From JBELHJ01 sp042091495 (lineage in GTDB: Bacteria; Bacteroidota; Bacteroidia; Flavobacteriales; Flavobacteriaceae), in assembly GCA_042091495.1 (NCBI GenBank), contig JBELHJ010000008.1, forward strand, positions 1-64,000: a DNA stretch of 64,000 nucleotides, given 5' to 3'. Position numbers and translations under genes: made by a program. Below the pieces are notes generated by a model. It did not search any database. It was given only the letters and a program-made list of their open reading frames with translations, and was not told where the DNA came from. Positions within the stretch are counted from its first letter, which is position 1, and every line of letters begins with the position of its first letter. Positions 1 to 9,490 of this stretch are shown here, piece by piece.

Positions 1-667
1 CGGCTCTTGGTCCTTCATCTTGCTTAACAGTGTAAGATTTAGTCACTTTCTTTTGATTTTCATCAAGGAAAGTTTGTTCTACAGATATGGGTACAATTTG
101 GTCTTTAAACTTGTCATTTTTTAGGGCTTCTAAAGCCTTCATATGAGAATTGTAAGCAAATTCATCTTGATCCTCTCTTGAGACTTTAAATTGATTGGCT
201 ACCGCCTCGGCAGTATTTCCCATACCCCAGTAGTAATCTTCTTTTCCATTTTTAACTAAATCATAGTTGAGTTGTGGTTTATACCCCGTCATGGGAACGG
301 CACTCATACTTTCGGCACCACCAGCAATAATACAATCTGCCATACCGGCTTGAATTTTTGCAGTAGCAATGCCTATGGTTTCTATTCCTGAGGAACAAAA
401 CCTATTAACTGTAACTCCTGGAACATCAATAATGTTTAATCCCATTAAAGAAATTAATCGGGCCATATTTAAACCTTGAGACCCTTCTGGCATGGCATTG
501 CCCACAATAACATCGTCAATTTGTTTGGGATCCAGTTCTGGTAGTTGCTTCATCATGTAGGCTATGGTCTCTGCCGCGAGCTCATCGGTTCTTTTGAATC
601 TAAAAACGCCTTTTGGTGCTTTTCCTACAGCAGTTCTGTAGGCTTTAACTATATATGCTTGTTTCAT
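1..667 (-). CDS. fadA: Acetyl-CoA C-acyltransferase (thiolase), C-terminus outside the window
   Basis: The gene reads leftwards from an ATG at 667 and runs off the window edge, so about 222 N-terminal residues are visible. They form a classic thiolase N-domain, with the nucleophilic cysteine in the motif NRFCSSG at about residue 91 and the glycine-rich stretch AGGAESMS. Thiolases of this family cleave 3-ketoacyl-CoA with CoA to acetyl-CoA and a shortened acyl-CoA, the last step of beta-oxidation. The start lies 4 bases after the stop of the multifunctional fadN-type gene, and the marR gene precedes that one, so the three are probably one operon. A biosynthetic acetyl-CoA acetyltransferase is the alternative; the fadN neighbour favours degradation. 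Confidence 0.93.
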   Translation of the reverse strand, partial: MKQAYIVKAYRTAVGKAPKGVFRFKRTDELAAETIAYMMKQLPELDPKQIDDVIVGNAMPEGSQGLNMARLISLMGLNIIDVPGVTVNRFCSSGIETIGIATAKIQAGMADCIIAGGAESMSAVPMTGYKPQLNYDLVKNGKEDYYWGMGNTAEAVANQFKVSREDQDEFAYNSHMKALEALKNDKFKDQIVPISVEQTFLDENQKKVTKSYTVKQDEGPRA

Positions 668-671
668 GGTT

Positions 672-3080
672 TTAATTTCTTAGGGGTTTACCTTTAGTTA
701 ACATGTGTTGGATACGTTCTAACGTTTTACGTTCTGTACACAAACTTAAAAATGCTTCACGTTCAATATCTAAGAGGTATTGCTCTGATACTAAGGTAGG
801 TTCTGATAAATCTCCTCCAGCCATTACATAGGCTAGTTTATTGGCTATTTTATGGTCATGTTCACTTATAAACTTACTGTCTTCCATGGCATCTGTTCCA
901 ACTACAAACATACCAAGCGCTTGTTTGCCTAGTACTTTAACATCTTGACGCTTTACAGGTTGGGTATAGCCTTGTTCTACCATTAATTTGGCATGAGCTT
1001 TAGCAATTGCTATTTGCTGGTCTTTATTGGTTACTACGATATCTTTTCCTTTTTGTAATACGCCAGTATCAAAAGCTTCATAGGCCGATGAAGAGACTTT
1101 AGCCATACCTATGGTTAAGAAGTATTCTTGAAGCACATTAAGTTCTACATCCCCTTTTTTAAATAGGTCTGATGCTCTTAGAGCCATTTCTTTGGAACCA
1201 CCGCCCCCAGGAATCACACCAACACCAAATTCTACAAGTCCTATATAAGATTCTGCAGCAGCTACAACTTTATCGGCATGCATAGATAATTCACATCCAC
1301 CTCCCAAGGTCATACCATGTGTCGCAACAACAGTTGGAATAGCAGAGTATCTCATGCGCATCATGGTATCTTGGAAATACTTGATAGCCATATTGAGTTC
1401 ATCATATTCTTGCTCAACAGCCATCATAAAAATCATACCAATATTGGCCCCAACAGAAAAGTTAGCACCTTGATTTCCGATGACTAAACCTTGGAAATCT
1501 TTTTCAGCAATGTCAACGGCTTTATTTAATCCAGCTAATACATCACCACCAATAGTGTTCATTTTAGATTGAAATTCAAGATTTAAAATACCATCTCCTA
1601 AATCTTCTAAAACCACTCCTGGATTTTTAAAAACTTCATTGGATTTTCTGATATTATCAAGAATAATAAAAGATTCCTGTCCAGGTTTTACTTTATAGGA
1701 TTTAGATGGGATATCATAATACCACGTCTTGCCTTCTTTAACGGTATAAAATCCTTTAAAATCTGAGTTAACAAAATCATTTAACCAGTCAGATATTTTG
1801 CCTTGCTCTTGTTTTATTAATTCAATCCCTTTATAAATACCAATAGCGTCCCATATTTCAAAAGGGCCGTTTTCCCAACCAAAACCAGCTTTCATGGCAT
1901 CGTCTATACGATAGAGCTCATCTGATATCTCGGGGATTCTGTTTTGAACGTATGCAAACATCGCTCCAAAATTCTTTCTGTAAAACGTACCAGCTTTATC
2001 TTTACCTTCAATTAAAACTTTAAACCTGTCAATGGGCTTGTCAATACTTTTGGTGAGTTCTAGAGTGGCAAATTTAGCTTTCTTACCTGGACGGTATAAC
2101 ATGGTATCAAGATCAAGGGTTAGAATCTCTTTTTTACCATCCGCATTCACTTGTTTTTTATAAAATCCTTGATTTGTTTTACTTCCAAGCCACTTATTGG
2201 ACATCATGGTTTCTATAAAATCTGGAAGTTTAAATAAATCGTGGGCTTCATCTTCTTTACAATTTTCATACAGTCCGTTTGCTACATGGACTAAAGTGTC
2301 AAGACCAACCACATCTACAGTTCTAAATGTAGCTGACTTTGGACGACCAATTACAGGCCCTGTTAGTTTATCAACTTCTTCAACAGTTAATCCAAGTTCT
2401 TTGACTTGATGAAATAAAGATTGTATTCCAAAAACACCAATTCTATTTCCTACAAAAGCAGGTGTGTCTTTGGCTAATACTGAAGTCTTTCCTAAAAACT
2501 TTGAACCATAATTCATTAAAAATGAAGTGATCTCATCTTTACAGTCTGGCCCAGGTATAACCTCAAAAAGTTTTAAATATCTAGGTGGATTGAAAAAATG
2601 GGTCACAGCAAAATAGTTTCTAAAATCTTCACTCCGTCCTTCGTTCATGAATTTTATTGGAATCCCTGAGGTATTAGAAGTTATAATAGTTCCGGGTTTT
2701 CTGTGTTTCTCTATGAGTTCAAACACCTGTTTTTTGATATCCAGCCGTTCTACAACGACTTCCATAATCCAATCTACATCTTTAATTTTATGAATGTCGT
2801 CTTCAAGATTTCCAGTTACTATCCTATTAGCAAAACTTTTATGATAAATAGGAGAGGGCTTAGATTTTAAAGACTTATTCAATGCGTCATTTACAATGCG
2901 GTTCCTAACCAGGTTATGATTAAGATCTAGCCCATTTGATTGTTCTTTATCTGTCAGGGATTTTGGCACAATGTCTAAAAGAAGAACGTTTACACCAATA
3001 TTAGCAAAATGGCAAGCAATTCCACTTCCCATGATACCAGAGCCAATTATGGCTATGTTTTTAATGTGTTTATTAGTCAT
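672..3080 (-). CDS. fadN: 3-hydroxyacyl-CoA dehydrogenase / enoyl-CoA hydratase, FadN type
   Basis: This 802-residue protein should carry out the hydration and NAD-dependent dehydrogenation steps of fatty-acid beta-oxidation. The domain order is dehydrogenase first and hydratase last: the NAD-binding GSGIMG motif is at residues 13-18, the 3-hydroxyacyl-CoA dehydrogenase C-terminal domains follow, and the crotonase fold holds GGGCEL at about residue 595 and PGGGGSK at about 625. That order is the one of Bacillus FadN and the reverse of E. coli FadB, and the length fits FadN. It lies 12 bases downstream of marR and 4 bases upstream of the thiolase, as expected for a co-transcribed and MarR-controlled oxidation operon. 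Substrate chain length cannot be read from the sequence. Confidence 0.93.
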   Translation of the reverse strand: MTNKHIKNIAIIGSGIMGSGIACHFANIGVNVLLLDIVPKSLTDKEQSNGLDLNHNLVRNRIVNDALNKSLKSKPSPIYHKSFANRIVTGNLEDDIHKIKDVDWIMEVVVERLDIKKQVFELIEKHRKPGTIITSNTSGIPIKFMNEGRSEDFRNYFAVTHFFNPPRYLKLFEVIPGPDCKDEITSFLMNYGSKFLGKTSVLAKDTPAFVGNRIGVFGIQSLFHQVKELGLTVEEVDKLTGPVIGRPKSATFRTVDVVGLDTLVHVANGLYENCKEDEAHDLFKLPDFIETMMSNKWLGSKTNQGFYKKQVNADGKKEILTLDLDTMLYRPGKKAKFATLELTKSIDKPIDRFKVLIEGKDKAGTFYRKNFGAMFAYVQNRIPEISDELYRIDDAMKAGFGWENGPFEIWDAIGIYKGIELIKQEQGKISDWLNDFVNSDFKGFYTVKEGKTWYYDIPSKSYKVKPGQESFIILDNIRKSNEVFKNPGVVLEDLGDGILNLEFQSKMNTIGGDVLAGLNKAVDIAEKDFQGLVIGNQGANFSVGANIGMIFMMAVEQEYDELNMAIKYFQDTMMRMRYSAIPTVVATHGMTLGGGCELSMHADKVVAAAESYIGLVEFGVGVIPGGGGSKEMALRASDLFKKGDVELNVLQEYFLTIGMAKVSSSAYEAFDTGVLQKGKDIVVTNKDQQIAIAKAHAKLMVEQGYTQPVKRQDVKVLGKQALGMFVVGTDAMEDSKFISEHDHKIANKLAYVMAGGDLSEPTLVSEQYLLDIEREAFLSLCTERKTLERIQHMLTKGKPLRN

Positions 3081-3092
3081 GTTAAATTAGGG

Positions 3093-3533
3093 TTACTCTT
3101 TTTTGTAAATATTTTTATTTGAAATCATATGATTAATAAGTTCAGCGACTTCATAAAAATTTTTAATTTTTTCATCAGAAATATTGTTTCTAATAGCATC
3201 ATTGAAAGTTAAAACACGTTCTCTAGAATAATCTCTTTTTTCTTTTCCAAAAGGTGTTAAATGAATTAAAACTCCTCTACCATCTTCAGGATTCGGTTTC
3301 CTTTCTATAAGACCTTTATCTTCCATAGTTTTCAATGTCCGAGACAAGCTAGTTGCCTCCATTCCCATTTTTGGTCCCAGAGATGTTGAAGGTGTTCCAT
3401 TTTCTGGATCAATGCTTAACAATGCAAAACCTGTGGCCATTGTGGTATCAAATTTTGCAGCTTCCTCATTATACATTTTGTTTACTGCTAACCAAGTTGT
3501 GCGCAGCACATAATCAATTGTTTTATCTTTCAT
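3093..3533 (-). CDS. MarR-family transcriptional regulator of the fatty-acid oxidation operon
   Basis: This 146-residue protein has the MarR winged-helix layout: a dimerisation helix at the N-terminus, a recognition helix around residues 58-72 (EATSLSRTLKTMEDKG), and a wing rich in basic and acidic residues around 78-92 (RKPNPEDGRG). It is the first gene of the marR-fadN-fadA set. A 34-bp palindrome lies 26-59 bases upstream of its start and touches the predicted -7 element, so autorepression and co-control of the oxidation genes is the likely arrangement. The inducer is unknown; an acyl-CoA would make sense from context, but this is inference. Confidence 0.92.
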   Translation of the reverse strand: MKDKTIDYVLRTTWLAVNKMYNEEAAKFDTTMATGFALLSIDPENGTPSTSLGPKMGMEATSLSRTLKTMEDKGLIERKPNPEDGRGVLIHLTPFGKEKRDYSRERVLTFNDAIRNNISDEKIKNFYEVAELINHMISNKNIYKKE

Positions 3534-3550
3534 TGTGTTGATGATTCGTT

Positions 3551-3558
3551 CAAATATA
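3551..3558 (-). promoter_or_regulatory. Predicted -7 element of the marR-fadN-fadA promoter
   Basis: Read on the minus strand the bases are TATATTTG, an exact match to the Bacteroidetes -7 consensus TAnnTTTG, 17 bases upstream of the marR start. The position 19 bp further upstream reads ATG rather than the consensus TTG. The -33 region therefore falls inside the palindrome at 3559-3592. Confidence 0.65.
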
Positions 3559-3592
3559 GTAAAATTTATTATGCACGCATAATAAATTTTAC
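3559..3592. promoter_or_regulatory. 34-bp palindrome, probable MarR operator
   Basis: Two perfect 16-base arms (GTAAAATTTATTATGC and its reverse complement) are separated by two bases, AC. MarR dimers bind inverted repeats of this general kind. The repeat starts directly next to the -7 element of the marR promoter and spans the expected -33 region, so bound repressor would block RNA polymerase. It has no following T-run in the direction of marR transcription, which argues against a terminator. Confidence 0.8.
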
Positions 3593-3601
3593 GAATTGAT
3601 T

Positions 3602-3631
3602 AAAAAAAAACTCCCTTGATGTAAGAGAGTT
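3602..3631 (-). terminator. Rho-independent terminator of the acyl-CoA ligase gene
   Basis: On the minus strand a 9-bp stem, AACTCTCTT with AAGGGAGTT (one G-U pair), encloses a 5-base loop and is followed by nine T residues. It lies just after the ligase stop codon at 3641. Confidence 0.85.
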
Positions 3632-3640
3632 GTTTGTGAA

Positions 3641-5416
3641 TTATTTTAAATAAATGTTATCGTATAAATCCTGATACATTGACTTAATAATATTACGTTT
3701 CATTTTCATTGTGGGAGTGAGTTGCCCAGACTCAGGAGTCCATACATCTGCGGTTAATTCAAATTTTTTAATTTGTTCCCACTGCCCAAATTTTTTGTTA
3801 TGAAAATCAATATCTTTTTGGATTCTCTCTATTACAATTTGTGATTTTGCAATTTCATTGGGCTCCAAACTGATATTTAATTGTTTTTTTGTTGCCCATT
3901 CAACGATAAAATCAAAATTAGGTTGAATAATTGCAGCAGGCATTTTTTCACTTTCTCCAACAACCATGACTTGTTCAATAAATCGAGACTGTTTAAGTTC
4001 ATTTTCGAGTAAAGTTGGTATAATGTATTTACCTCCTGAAGTTTTAAACATTTCCTTCTTACGCCCAGTAATTTTTAAAAAACCATCTTCGTCAATATGG
4101 CCTTTGTCACCGGTATGAAAATAGTCATCTACAATTACTGAGTTGGTTTTTTCAATATCTTTAAAGTACCCCTGCATGACATTAGGTCCTTTAATTAAAA
4201 TTTCACCATCATTAGCTATTTTAACTTCTATACCATCTATTGGTTTTCCTACAGTACCAACTTTAAAATAATGATTATCATATTTTCCAACTGAGACTAC
4301 AGGAGATGTTTCTGTGAGTCCATAACCCTCCATAACTTGCATCCCGGCTGCACAAAACACCCTTGATAATCTGGGTTGAAGCGGAGCACTTCCAGAAACC
4401 ATTGTTTTTAAGTTACCACCAAGGGCTTCTTGCCATTTTTTAAAAATAAGTTTTCTGGCAATTTTTAGTTTTAGATTATAAAATCCACCATTTTGGTTAT
4501 AGGGTTCCCATTTTTCTCCCAATTCAACTGCCCAGAAAAATAAACTTTTTTTGACACCCTTTAAATCTTGACCTTTGGCAATAATTTTATCATATAATTT
4601 CTCAAGAAGTCTTGGCACAACACTCATTAAATTGGGTTGAACTTCTTTGATGTTTTCACCAATTTTCTCAAGTCCTTCAGCATAATAAACTGTAGCACCA
4701 GCGTATTGATAAATATAGATAAGAACTCTTTCGAAAATATGACAAAGCGGAAGAAAACTTAAAACTTTAGTGTTTTTTCCTAAGTCATCTGGCAGTCTAC
4801 ATACACTGTTTAAAACATTAGATGTGATGTTATGGTGTGATAACATGACACCCTTAGGTTTGCCAGTGGTTCCAGAAGTGTATATTATAGTCGCTAAATC
4901 AGTAGGAACAATAGTTTCTTTAATCTGTTCTACTTCTTTCAGGGTATCAAGTTTACTACCTTCTTCAATCAACTCAGAAATATGTTTACACCCATCAATG
5001 TGATCAAAGGAATAAATTTTTTTGATATTAGTGTTTGATTGGATTCGTTTTACTTTTTCATAAACTTCAATATCAGAGACAAAACAATAAATAGACTCGC
5101 TGTGATTAATGACGTATTCATAATCTTCAGCAGAAATTGTTGGATATATAGGTATAGTTTGAGCTCCAAGTTGTAAAACACCAATGTCAACTAAATTCCA
5201 CTCAGTTCTGTTGGTTGATGATATTACAGCAATTTTATCATTTTTATTTACCCCTTTGTTTAATAAGGATTTACTTATATTATTTGCTTGCGATATATAG
5301 TCTTTTGAGGATGTGAATTCCCATGCTCCATCAACTTTTGTTGCAAAAGCTCGATCAAGATCAAAAGTATCAAGTTGATAATATGCGAAATCAAAAAGTC
5401 TTGTTATGTTGGTCAT
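3641..5416 (-). CDS. Long-chain fatty acid-CoA ligase, AMP-forming
   Basis: This 591-residue protein of the ANL superfamily should activate fatty acids to acyl-CoA with ATP, feeding the adjacent beta-oxidation genes. The AMP-binding motif YTSGTTGKPKG is at about residues 178-188, the adenylation signature GYGLTETSP is in the middle, and YFHTGDKG followed by TGRKKEMFKTSGGKY marks the hinge and C-terminal domain. It resembles the FAA1-like long-chain branch found in Bacteroidetes. The gene has its own downstream terminator and lies upstream of marR on the same strand, separated from it by that terminator and the palindrome. I see no copy of the palindrome at its own promoter, so shared control is not shown. 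Confidence 0.93.
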   Translation of the reverse strand: MTNITRLFDFAYYQLDTFDLDRAFATKVDGAWEFTSSKDYISQANNISKSLLNKGVNKNDKIAVISSTNRTEWNLVDIGVLQLGAQTIPIYPTISAEDYEYVINHSESIYCFVSDIEVYEKVKRIQSNTNIKKIYSFDHIDGCKHISELIEEGSKLDTLKEVEQIKETIVPTDLATIIYTSGTTGKPKGVMLSHHNITSNVLNSVCRLPDDLGKNTKVLSFLPLCHIFERVLIYIYQYAGATVYYAEGLEKIGENIKEVQPNLMSVVPRLLEKLYDKIIAKGQDLKGVKKSLFFWAVELGEKWEPYNQNGGFYNLKLKIARKLIFKKWQEALGGNLKTMVSGSAPLQPRLSRVFCAAGMQVMEGYGLTETSPVVSVGKYDNHYFKVGTVGKPIDGIEVKIANDGEILIKGPNVMQGYFKDIEKTNSVIVDDYFHTGDKGHIDEDGFLKITGRKKEMFKTSGGKYIIPTLLENELKQSRFIEQVMVVGESEKMPAAIIQPNFDFIVEWATKKQLNISLEPNEIAKSQIVIERIQKDIDFHNKKFGQWEQIKKFELTADVWTPESGQLTPTMKMKRNIIKSMYQDLYDNIYLK

Positions 5417-5490
5417 AGTGTAGGTAGTACTTATAATTTAATAGATTTTGCTAAATATATAAAATAAAAGCAAAAAACTACGGATATATA

Positions 5491-5520
5491 AAAAAAGGAA
5501 CCTAAAATTTAAATTCCTTT
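5491..5520 (-). terminator. Probable terminator of purL
   Basis: On the minus strand, AAAGGAA pairs with TTCCTTT around a 13-base loop and runs into seven T residues. It lies 20 bases after the purL stop. The long AT-rich loop makes it a weaker candidate than the others in the window. Confidence 0.6.
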
Positions 5521-5539
5521 TAAAAGTTAAAGTTTTTTA

Positions 5540-8500
5540 TCACATGCTTTTTTTCTCTATCCAGAGCCTAGCATTAATAAATGCTTCAATCCAAGGGGTG
5601 ACTTTATGATTAGTTTTAATAGGATAGTTAGCCCAATTCCAAGGGAAAATAGATCGCTCTATGTGTGGCATTGTTACTAAATGTCTTCCTGTTACATCAC
5701 ATAACATGGCGGTATTAAAATCAGAACCATTTGGGTTAGCTGGATATGAGTCATATCCGTACCTAGCAACAATATTATAATCTTCTTCATTATGAGGTAA
5801 ATTAAATTTTCCTTCACCATGAGATATCCAAACACCTAAAGTACTGCCCTCAAGTGAGGATAACATTACAGAATTATTTTTTTGAACAGTAACCGATGTG
5901 AAACTACTTTCATGTTTTTTAGAATTATTGTAGATCATTTTACCGTGGCGCTCATGTTCAGGATTAATTAAATCCAGTTCCATAAATAATTGACATCCAT
6001 TGCAAATACCGACAGATAACGTATCTTCTCTGGAGAAAAAACGTTTAAGCGTTTGATTAGCTTTTTCATTGTATTTGAAAGCACCAGCCCAACCTTTTGC
6101 AGATCCCAATACATCAGAGTTACTAAATCCTCCAACAGCTCCTATAAATTGAATATCATTTAAAGTTTCTCTTCCTGAAATAAGATCAGTCATATGGACA
6201 TCCTTAACATCAAAANNNNNNNNNNNNNNNNNNNNNNNNNNNNNNNNNNNNNNNNNNNNNNNNNNNNNNNNNNNNNNNNNNNNNNNNNNNNNNNNNNNNN
6301 NNNNNNNNNNNNNNNTAAAGTTTCTCTTCCTGAAATAAGATCAGTCATATGGACATCCTTAACATCAAAACCAGCTAGGAACATAGCGTTAGCCATTTCT
6401 CTTTCAGAATTACTACCTTTCTCTCTAATTATAGCAGCTTTTGGTCTTGAATTTAATTCTGTATTTGGTTTTACACCACTAAAGTTGTTTGGAAAAACAA
6501 ATTTTAGAGGTTGTTCTTTATAATTATCAAATCGTGTTTTAGCAAGATTTTTAGCAGTTTGTTTTTGATCTAGTAAAAAGGATGTTTTATACCAAACATC
6601 TCGTTGCTTAGATACTGTTAAATTGAAAACGTCGTTTTGATTAATGATATTTAGGTTATCACTTAAATTAGCTTTTCCAATTTTAAAAAAGTTAATACCG
6701 GCTTGACTAAGTTGTTTTTCAATTTCGTCATCATTAAATGCTTGAATAACAACTCCTGAATTTTCAGAAAATAAGAGTTTTATAGAATCTTTTTGATTAA
6801 TAGCACCCAAATCGATTTCTGCTCCTAAATTAACATCTGCAAAACACATTTCAAGTAGGGTAGTAATCAAACCTCCTGAGGCTATATCATGGCCAGCAGC
6901 AATTAAATCTTGATTAACAAGATTTTGTATTGTGTTAAAAGCATTTTTGAAATATTCTGGGTTTTTAACATCAGGTGCGTTTGTGCCAACTTTATTTAAT
7001 ATTTGAGCAAACGCACTTCCTCCAAGTTTATGCTCATCACTAGATAAGTTAAGGTAATATATGGATTGTGCATTTTTATTTAAGGTAGGTTCAACAACTT
7101 TGGTAATATCTGTACAATTTCCTGCTGCAGATATAATAACTGTACCAGGTGAAATCACATCCTCATTAGGATATTTTTGTTTCATTGATAATGAATCTTT
7201 CCCTGTTGGGATATTTAACCCTAATTGAATAGCAAAGTCAGAAACGGCTTCTACTGCCTCGTATAAACGTGCATCTTCTCCTTCATTTTTACATGGCCAC
7301 ATCCAGTTAGCAGAAAGTGAAATGCCTTTAATATTATTTTTAATTGGTGCCCAAATAATATTGGTTAATGACTCCGCAATACTATTTCTGCTCCCAGCTC
7401 CTGGATCAATTAATCCAGAGATAGGGGAGTGACCAATAGAGGTAGCAATTCCTTCTTTACCTTTAAAGTCAAGTGCCATGACACCACAATTGTTTAAAGG
7501 CAATTGCAATGGTCCTGTACATTGTTGTTTAGCTACTTTACCCCCTACACATCGATCAACTTTATTGGTTAACCAATCTTTACAAGCTACCGATTCGAGT
7601 TGAAGAACTTGTTCCAAATAATCTAAAAACAAATCTGATTTGTAATTTAAATCACTGTAATTTCTATTTATAGATTTGTCATGCATGTAGGTCTTTGGAG
7701 AGCTTCCAAACATATCCTCTAAATCCAAATCCATTGGTGTATTTCCATTAGATTTTGATTTAAATGTAAATCTATTATCATTAGTAACTTCTCCAACGTC
7801 GTACATTGGAGCTCTTTCTCTGTCTGCAATTCTTTTTAAAACATCAATATCATTATCACTAATAACCAATCCCATGCGTTCTTGAGATTCGTTTCCAATA
7901 ATTTCTTTATCGGAAAGTGTTGGGTCACCAACGGGTAATTTATCGAGATCTATATTTCCTCCAGTTTCTTCAACCAGTTCAGATAAACAGTTTAAATGAC
8001 CACCTGCTCCGTGGTCATGAATAGATACAATAGAATTATGGTCACTTTCAACCATAGCTCTGACAGCGTTAGCTGCTCTTTTTTGCATTTCGGGGTTTGA
8101 TCTTTGTACAGCGTTAAGTTCAATACCTGAGGCGAATTCTCCGGTATCTGCAGAAGAAACAGCTGCACCACCCATACCAATTCTGTAATTATCTCCTCCT
8201 AGAATAACAATTTTATCACCATTTTTAGGTGTATCTTTTTTGGCTTGATCCGCTTTTCCATAACCAATCCCACCAGCTTGCATAATTACTTTATCAAACC
8301 CTAATTTCCTGGCGTCCTCTTCATGTTCGAAAGTCAAAATAGAACCAGTAATTAAAGGCTGTCCAAATTTGTTACCAAAATCTGATGCCCCATTAGAAGC
8401 TTTGATTAAAATATCCATTGGAGTTTGGTATAACCAAGCTCTTTCATCCATTTTTTGTTCCCAAGGCCTATTTTCCTCTAATCTGGAGTAAGAAGTCATA

Positions 8501-9363
8501 TAAACTGCAGTACCTGCAAGAGGAATTGATCCCTTACCACCTGCAAGACGGTCTCTAATTTCGCCTCCAGAACCTGTAGCAGCTCCGTTAAAAGGTTCAA
8601 CCGTTGTAGGAAAATTATGAGTCTCAGCTTTTAGTGAAATTACAGATTCAAAGTTGGAAGTTTTATAATAATCTGGTATGTCTCCTCTTTTAGGAGCAAA
8701 TTGTTCAACAACAGGTCCTTTTAAAAATGCAACATTGTCTTTGTAAGCTGATACAATATCATTAGGGTTTTCTTTAGAAGTCTCCTTTATGAGTTTAAAA
8801 AGAGAACTTGGTTTTTCTTCACCATCAATTACAAAAGTTCCATTAAAAATTTTATGTCTACAATGTTCAGAATTCACCTGAGAAAAACCAAAAACTTCAG
8901 AATCTGTTAGTGGTCTTCCAATTTTATTTGATACACTATTTAGGTACTCAATTTCTTCATCACTTAATGCTAATCCTTCTTTCTTGTTGTAGGCAGCAAT
9001 ATCAGTAATTTCTATTATGGGTTCAGGTTTAATATCAACTGTAAAACTGCTTTGGTCTAGTCCTATGAATTTTTCAAAAATCATGGGGTCATAATCCGAA
9101 AAATTGCTGTCACAAGCTTTGAATTCCTCAATTCGAATAATTCCATTGATACCCATATTTTGTGTAATCTCAACAGCATTTGTACTCCACGGAGTAATCA
9201 TTGCTGCTCTTGGACCAATAAAAGATGAAGAGATTTTATTTTCAGTTAATTTATCTAATCCACCAAAAAGCCATTCTAATTTTTTAATATCCTCTGTGCT
9301 AATAGTTTCTTGAGACTGAACTGCAAAAACAATACGATCTGTATTGCCAAAAAAATGAATCAT
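5540..9363 (-). CDS. purL: Phosphoribosylformylglycinamidine synthase, interrupted only by an assembly artefact
   Basis: PurL makes FGAM from FGAR, glutamine and ATP in de novo purine synthesis. The large ATP-grasp-like synthase part comes first (AETHNFPT and GAATGSGGEIRD near residue 240, GGHLNCLSELVEETGG in the middle) and the class I glutaminase domain last. The run of N at 6216-6315 splits the frame. Dropping the N and one of the two 55-bp flanking copies gives 1,222 residues, the usual size of the fused PurL. In that protein the glutaminase cysteine is in GICNGCQ at about 1069, with His and Glu of PHIERSIFPW at about 1182 and 1184. So all catalytic residues are present and the gene is intact. 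A -7 element lies 28 bases upstream of the start. Confidence 0.96.
6161..6370. repeat. Two identical 55-bp copies flanking 100 N: false gap inside purL
   Basis: Bases 6161-6215 and 6316-6370 are identical over 55 bases, and the N run is exactly 100 long. Removing 155 bases makes the purL frame continuous (3,669 bases, 1,223 codons). This is the mark of two contig ends that overlap by one k-mer and were scaffolded without being merged. Confidence 0.95.
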
Positions 9364-9391
9364 GTTGAGGTTGTGTTGTTATTTACAAGGG

Positions 9392-9399
9392 CAAATTTA
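9392..9399 (-). promoter_or_regulatory. Predicted -7 element of the purL promoter
   Basis: The minus strand reads TAAATTTG, matching TAnnTTTG, 28 bases before the purL ATG. No TTG is found at the ideal spacing, so only half of the consensus is present. Confidence 0.5.
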
Positions 9400-9490
9400 A
9401 TTGTTTTTACACTAATAAATAGGCTCTAAATAGTTTAAATAACAGGAACTTATTTTCATTTTATTAACATCAGGATAATGAACATAATAA

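Noticed and set aside
2197..2409. Plus-strand open frame opposite fadN
   Set aside because: It is the shadow of the well supported fadN frame, has no family features and no promoter; the same holds for other short antisense frames across the window, for example at 3353, 4770, 9104, 12070, 15434, 17809, 44183 and 61224.
3559..3592. Terminator between the ligase and marR genes
   Set aside because: The palindrome has no T-run on either side at the right place, and a separate good terminator for the adjacent gene lies at 3602-3631; an operator explains it better.
6161..6370. A biological 55-bp direct repeat in purL
   Set aside because: The same 55-base length occurs around the HTTM gap, both enclose exactly 100 N, and both frames heal on merging, so an assembly cause is far more likely than a repeat.
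6194..6523. Plus-strand frame through the N run in purL
   Set aside because: It runs mostly through N and through the antisense of purL; it disappears once the false gap is removed.
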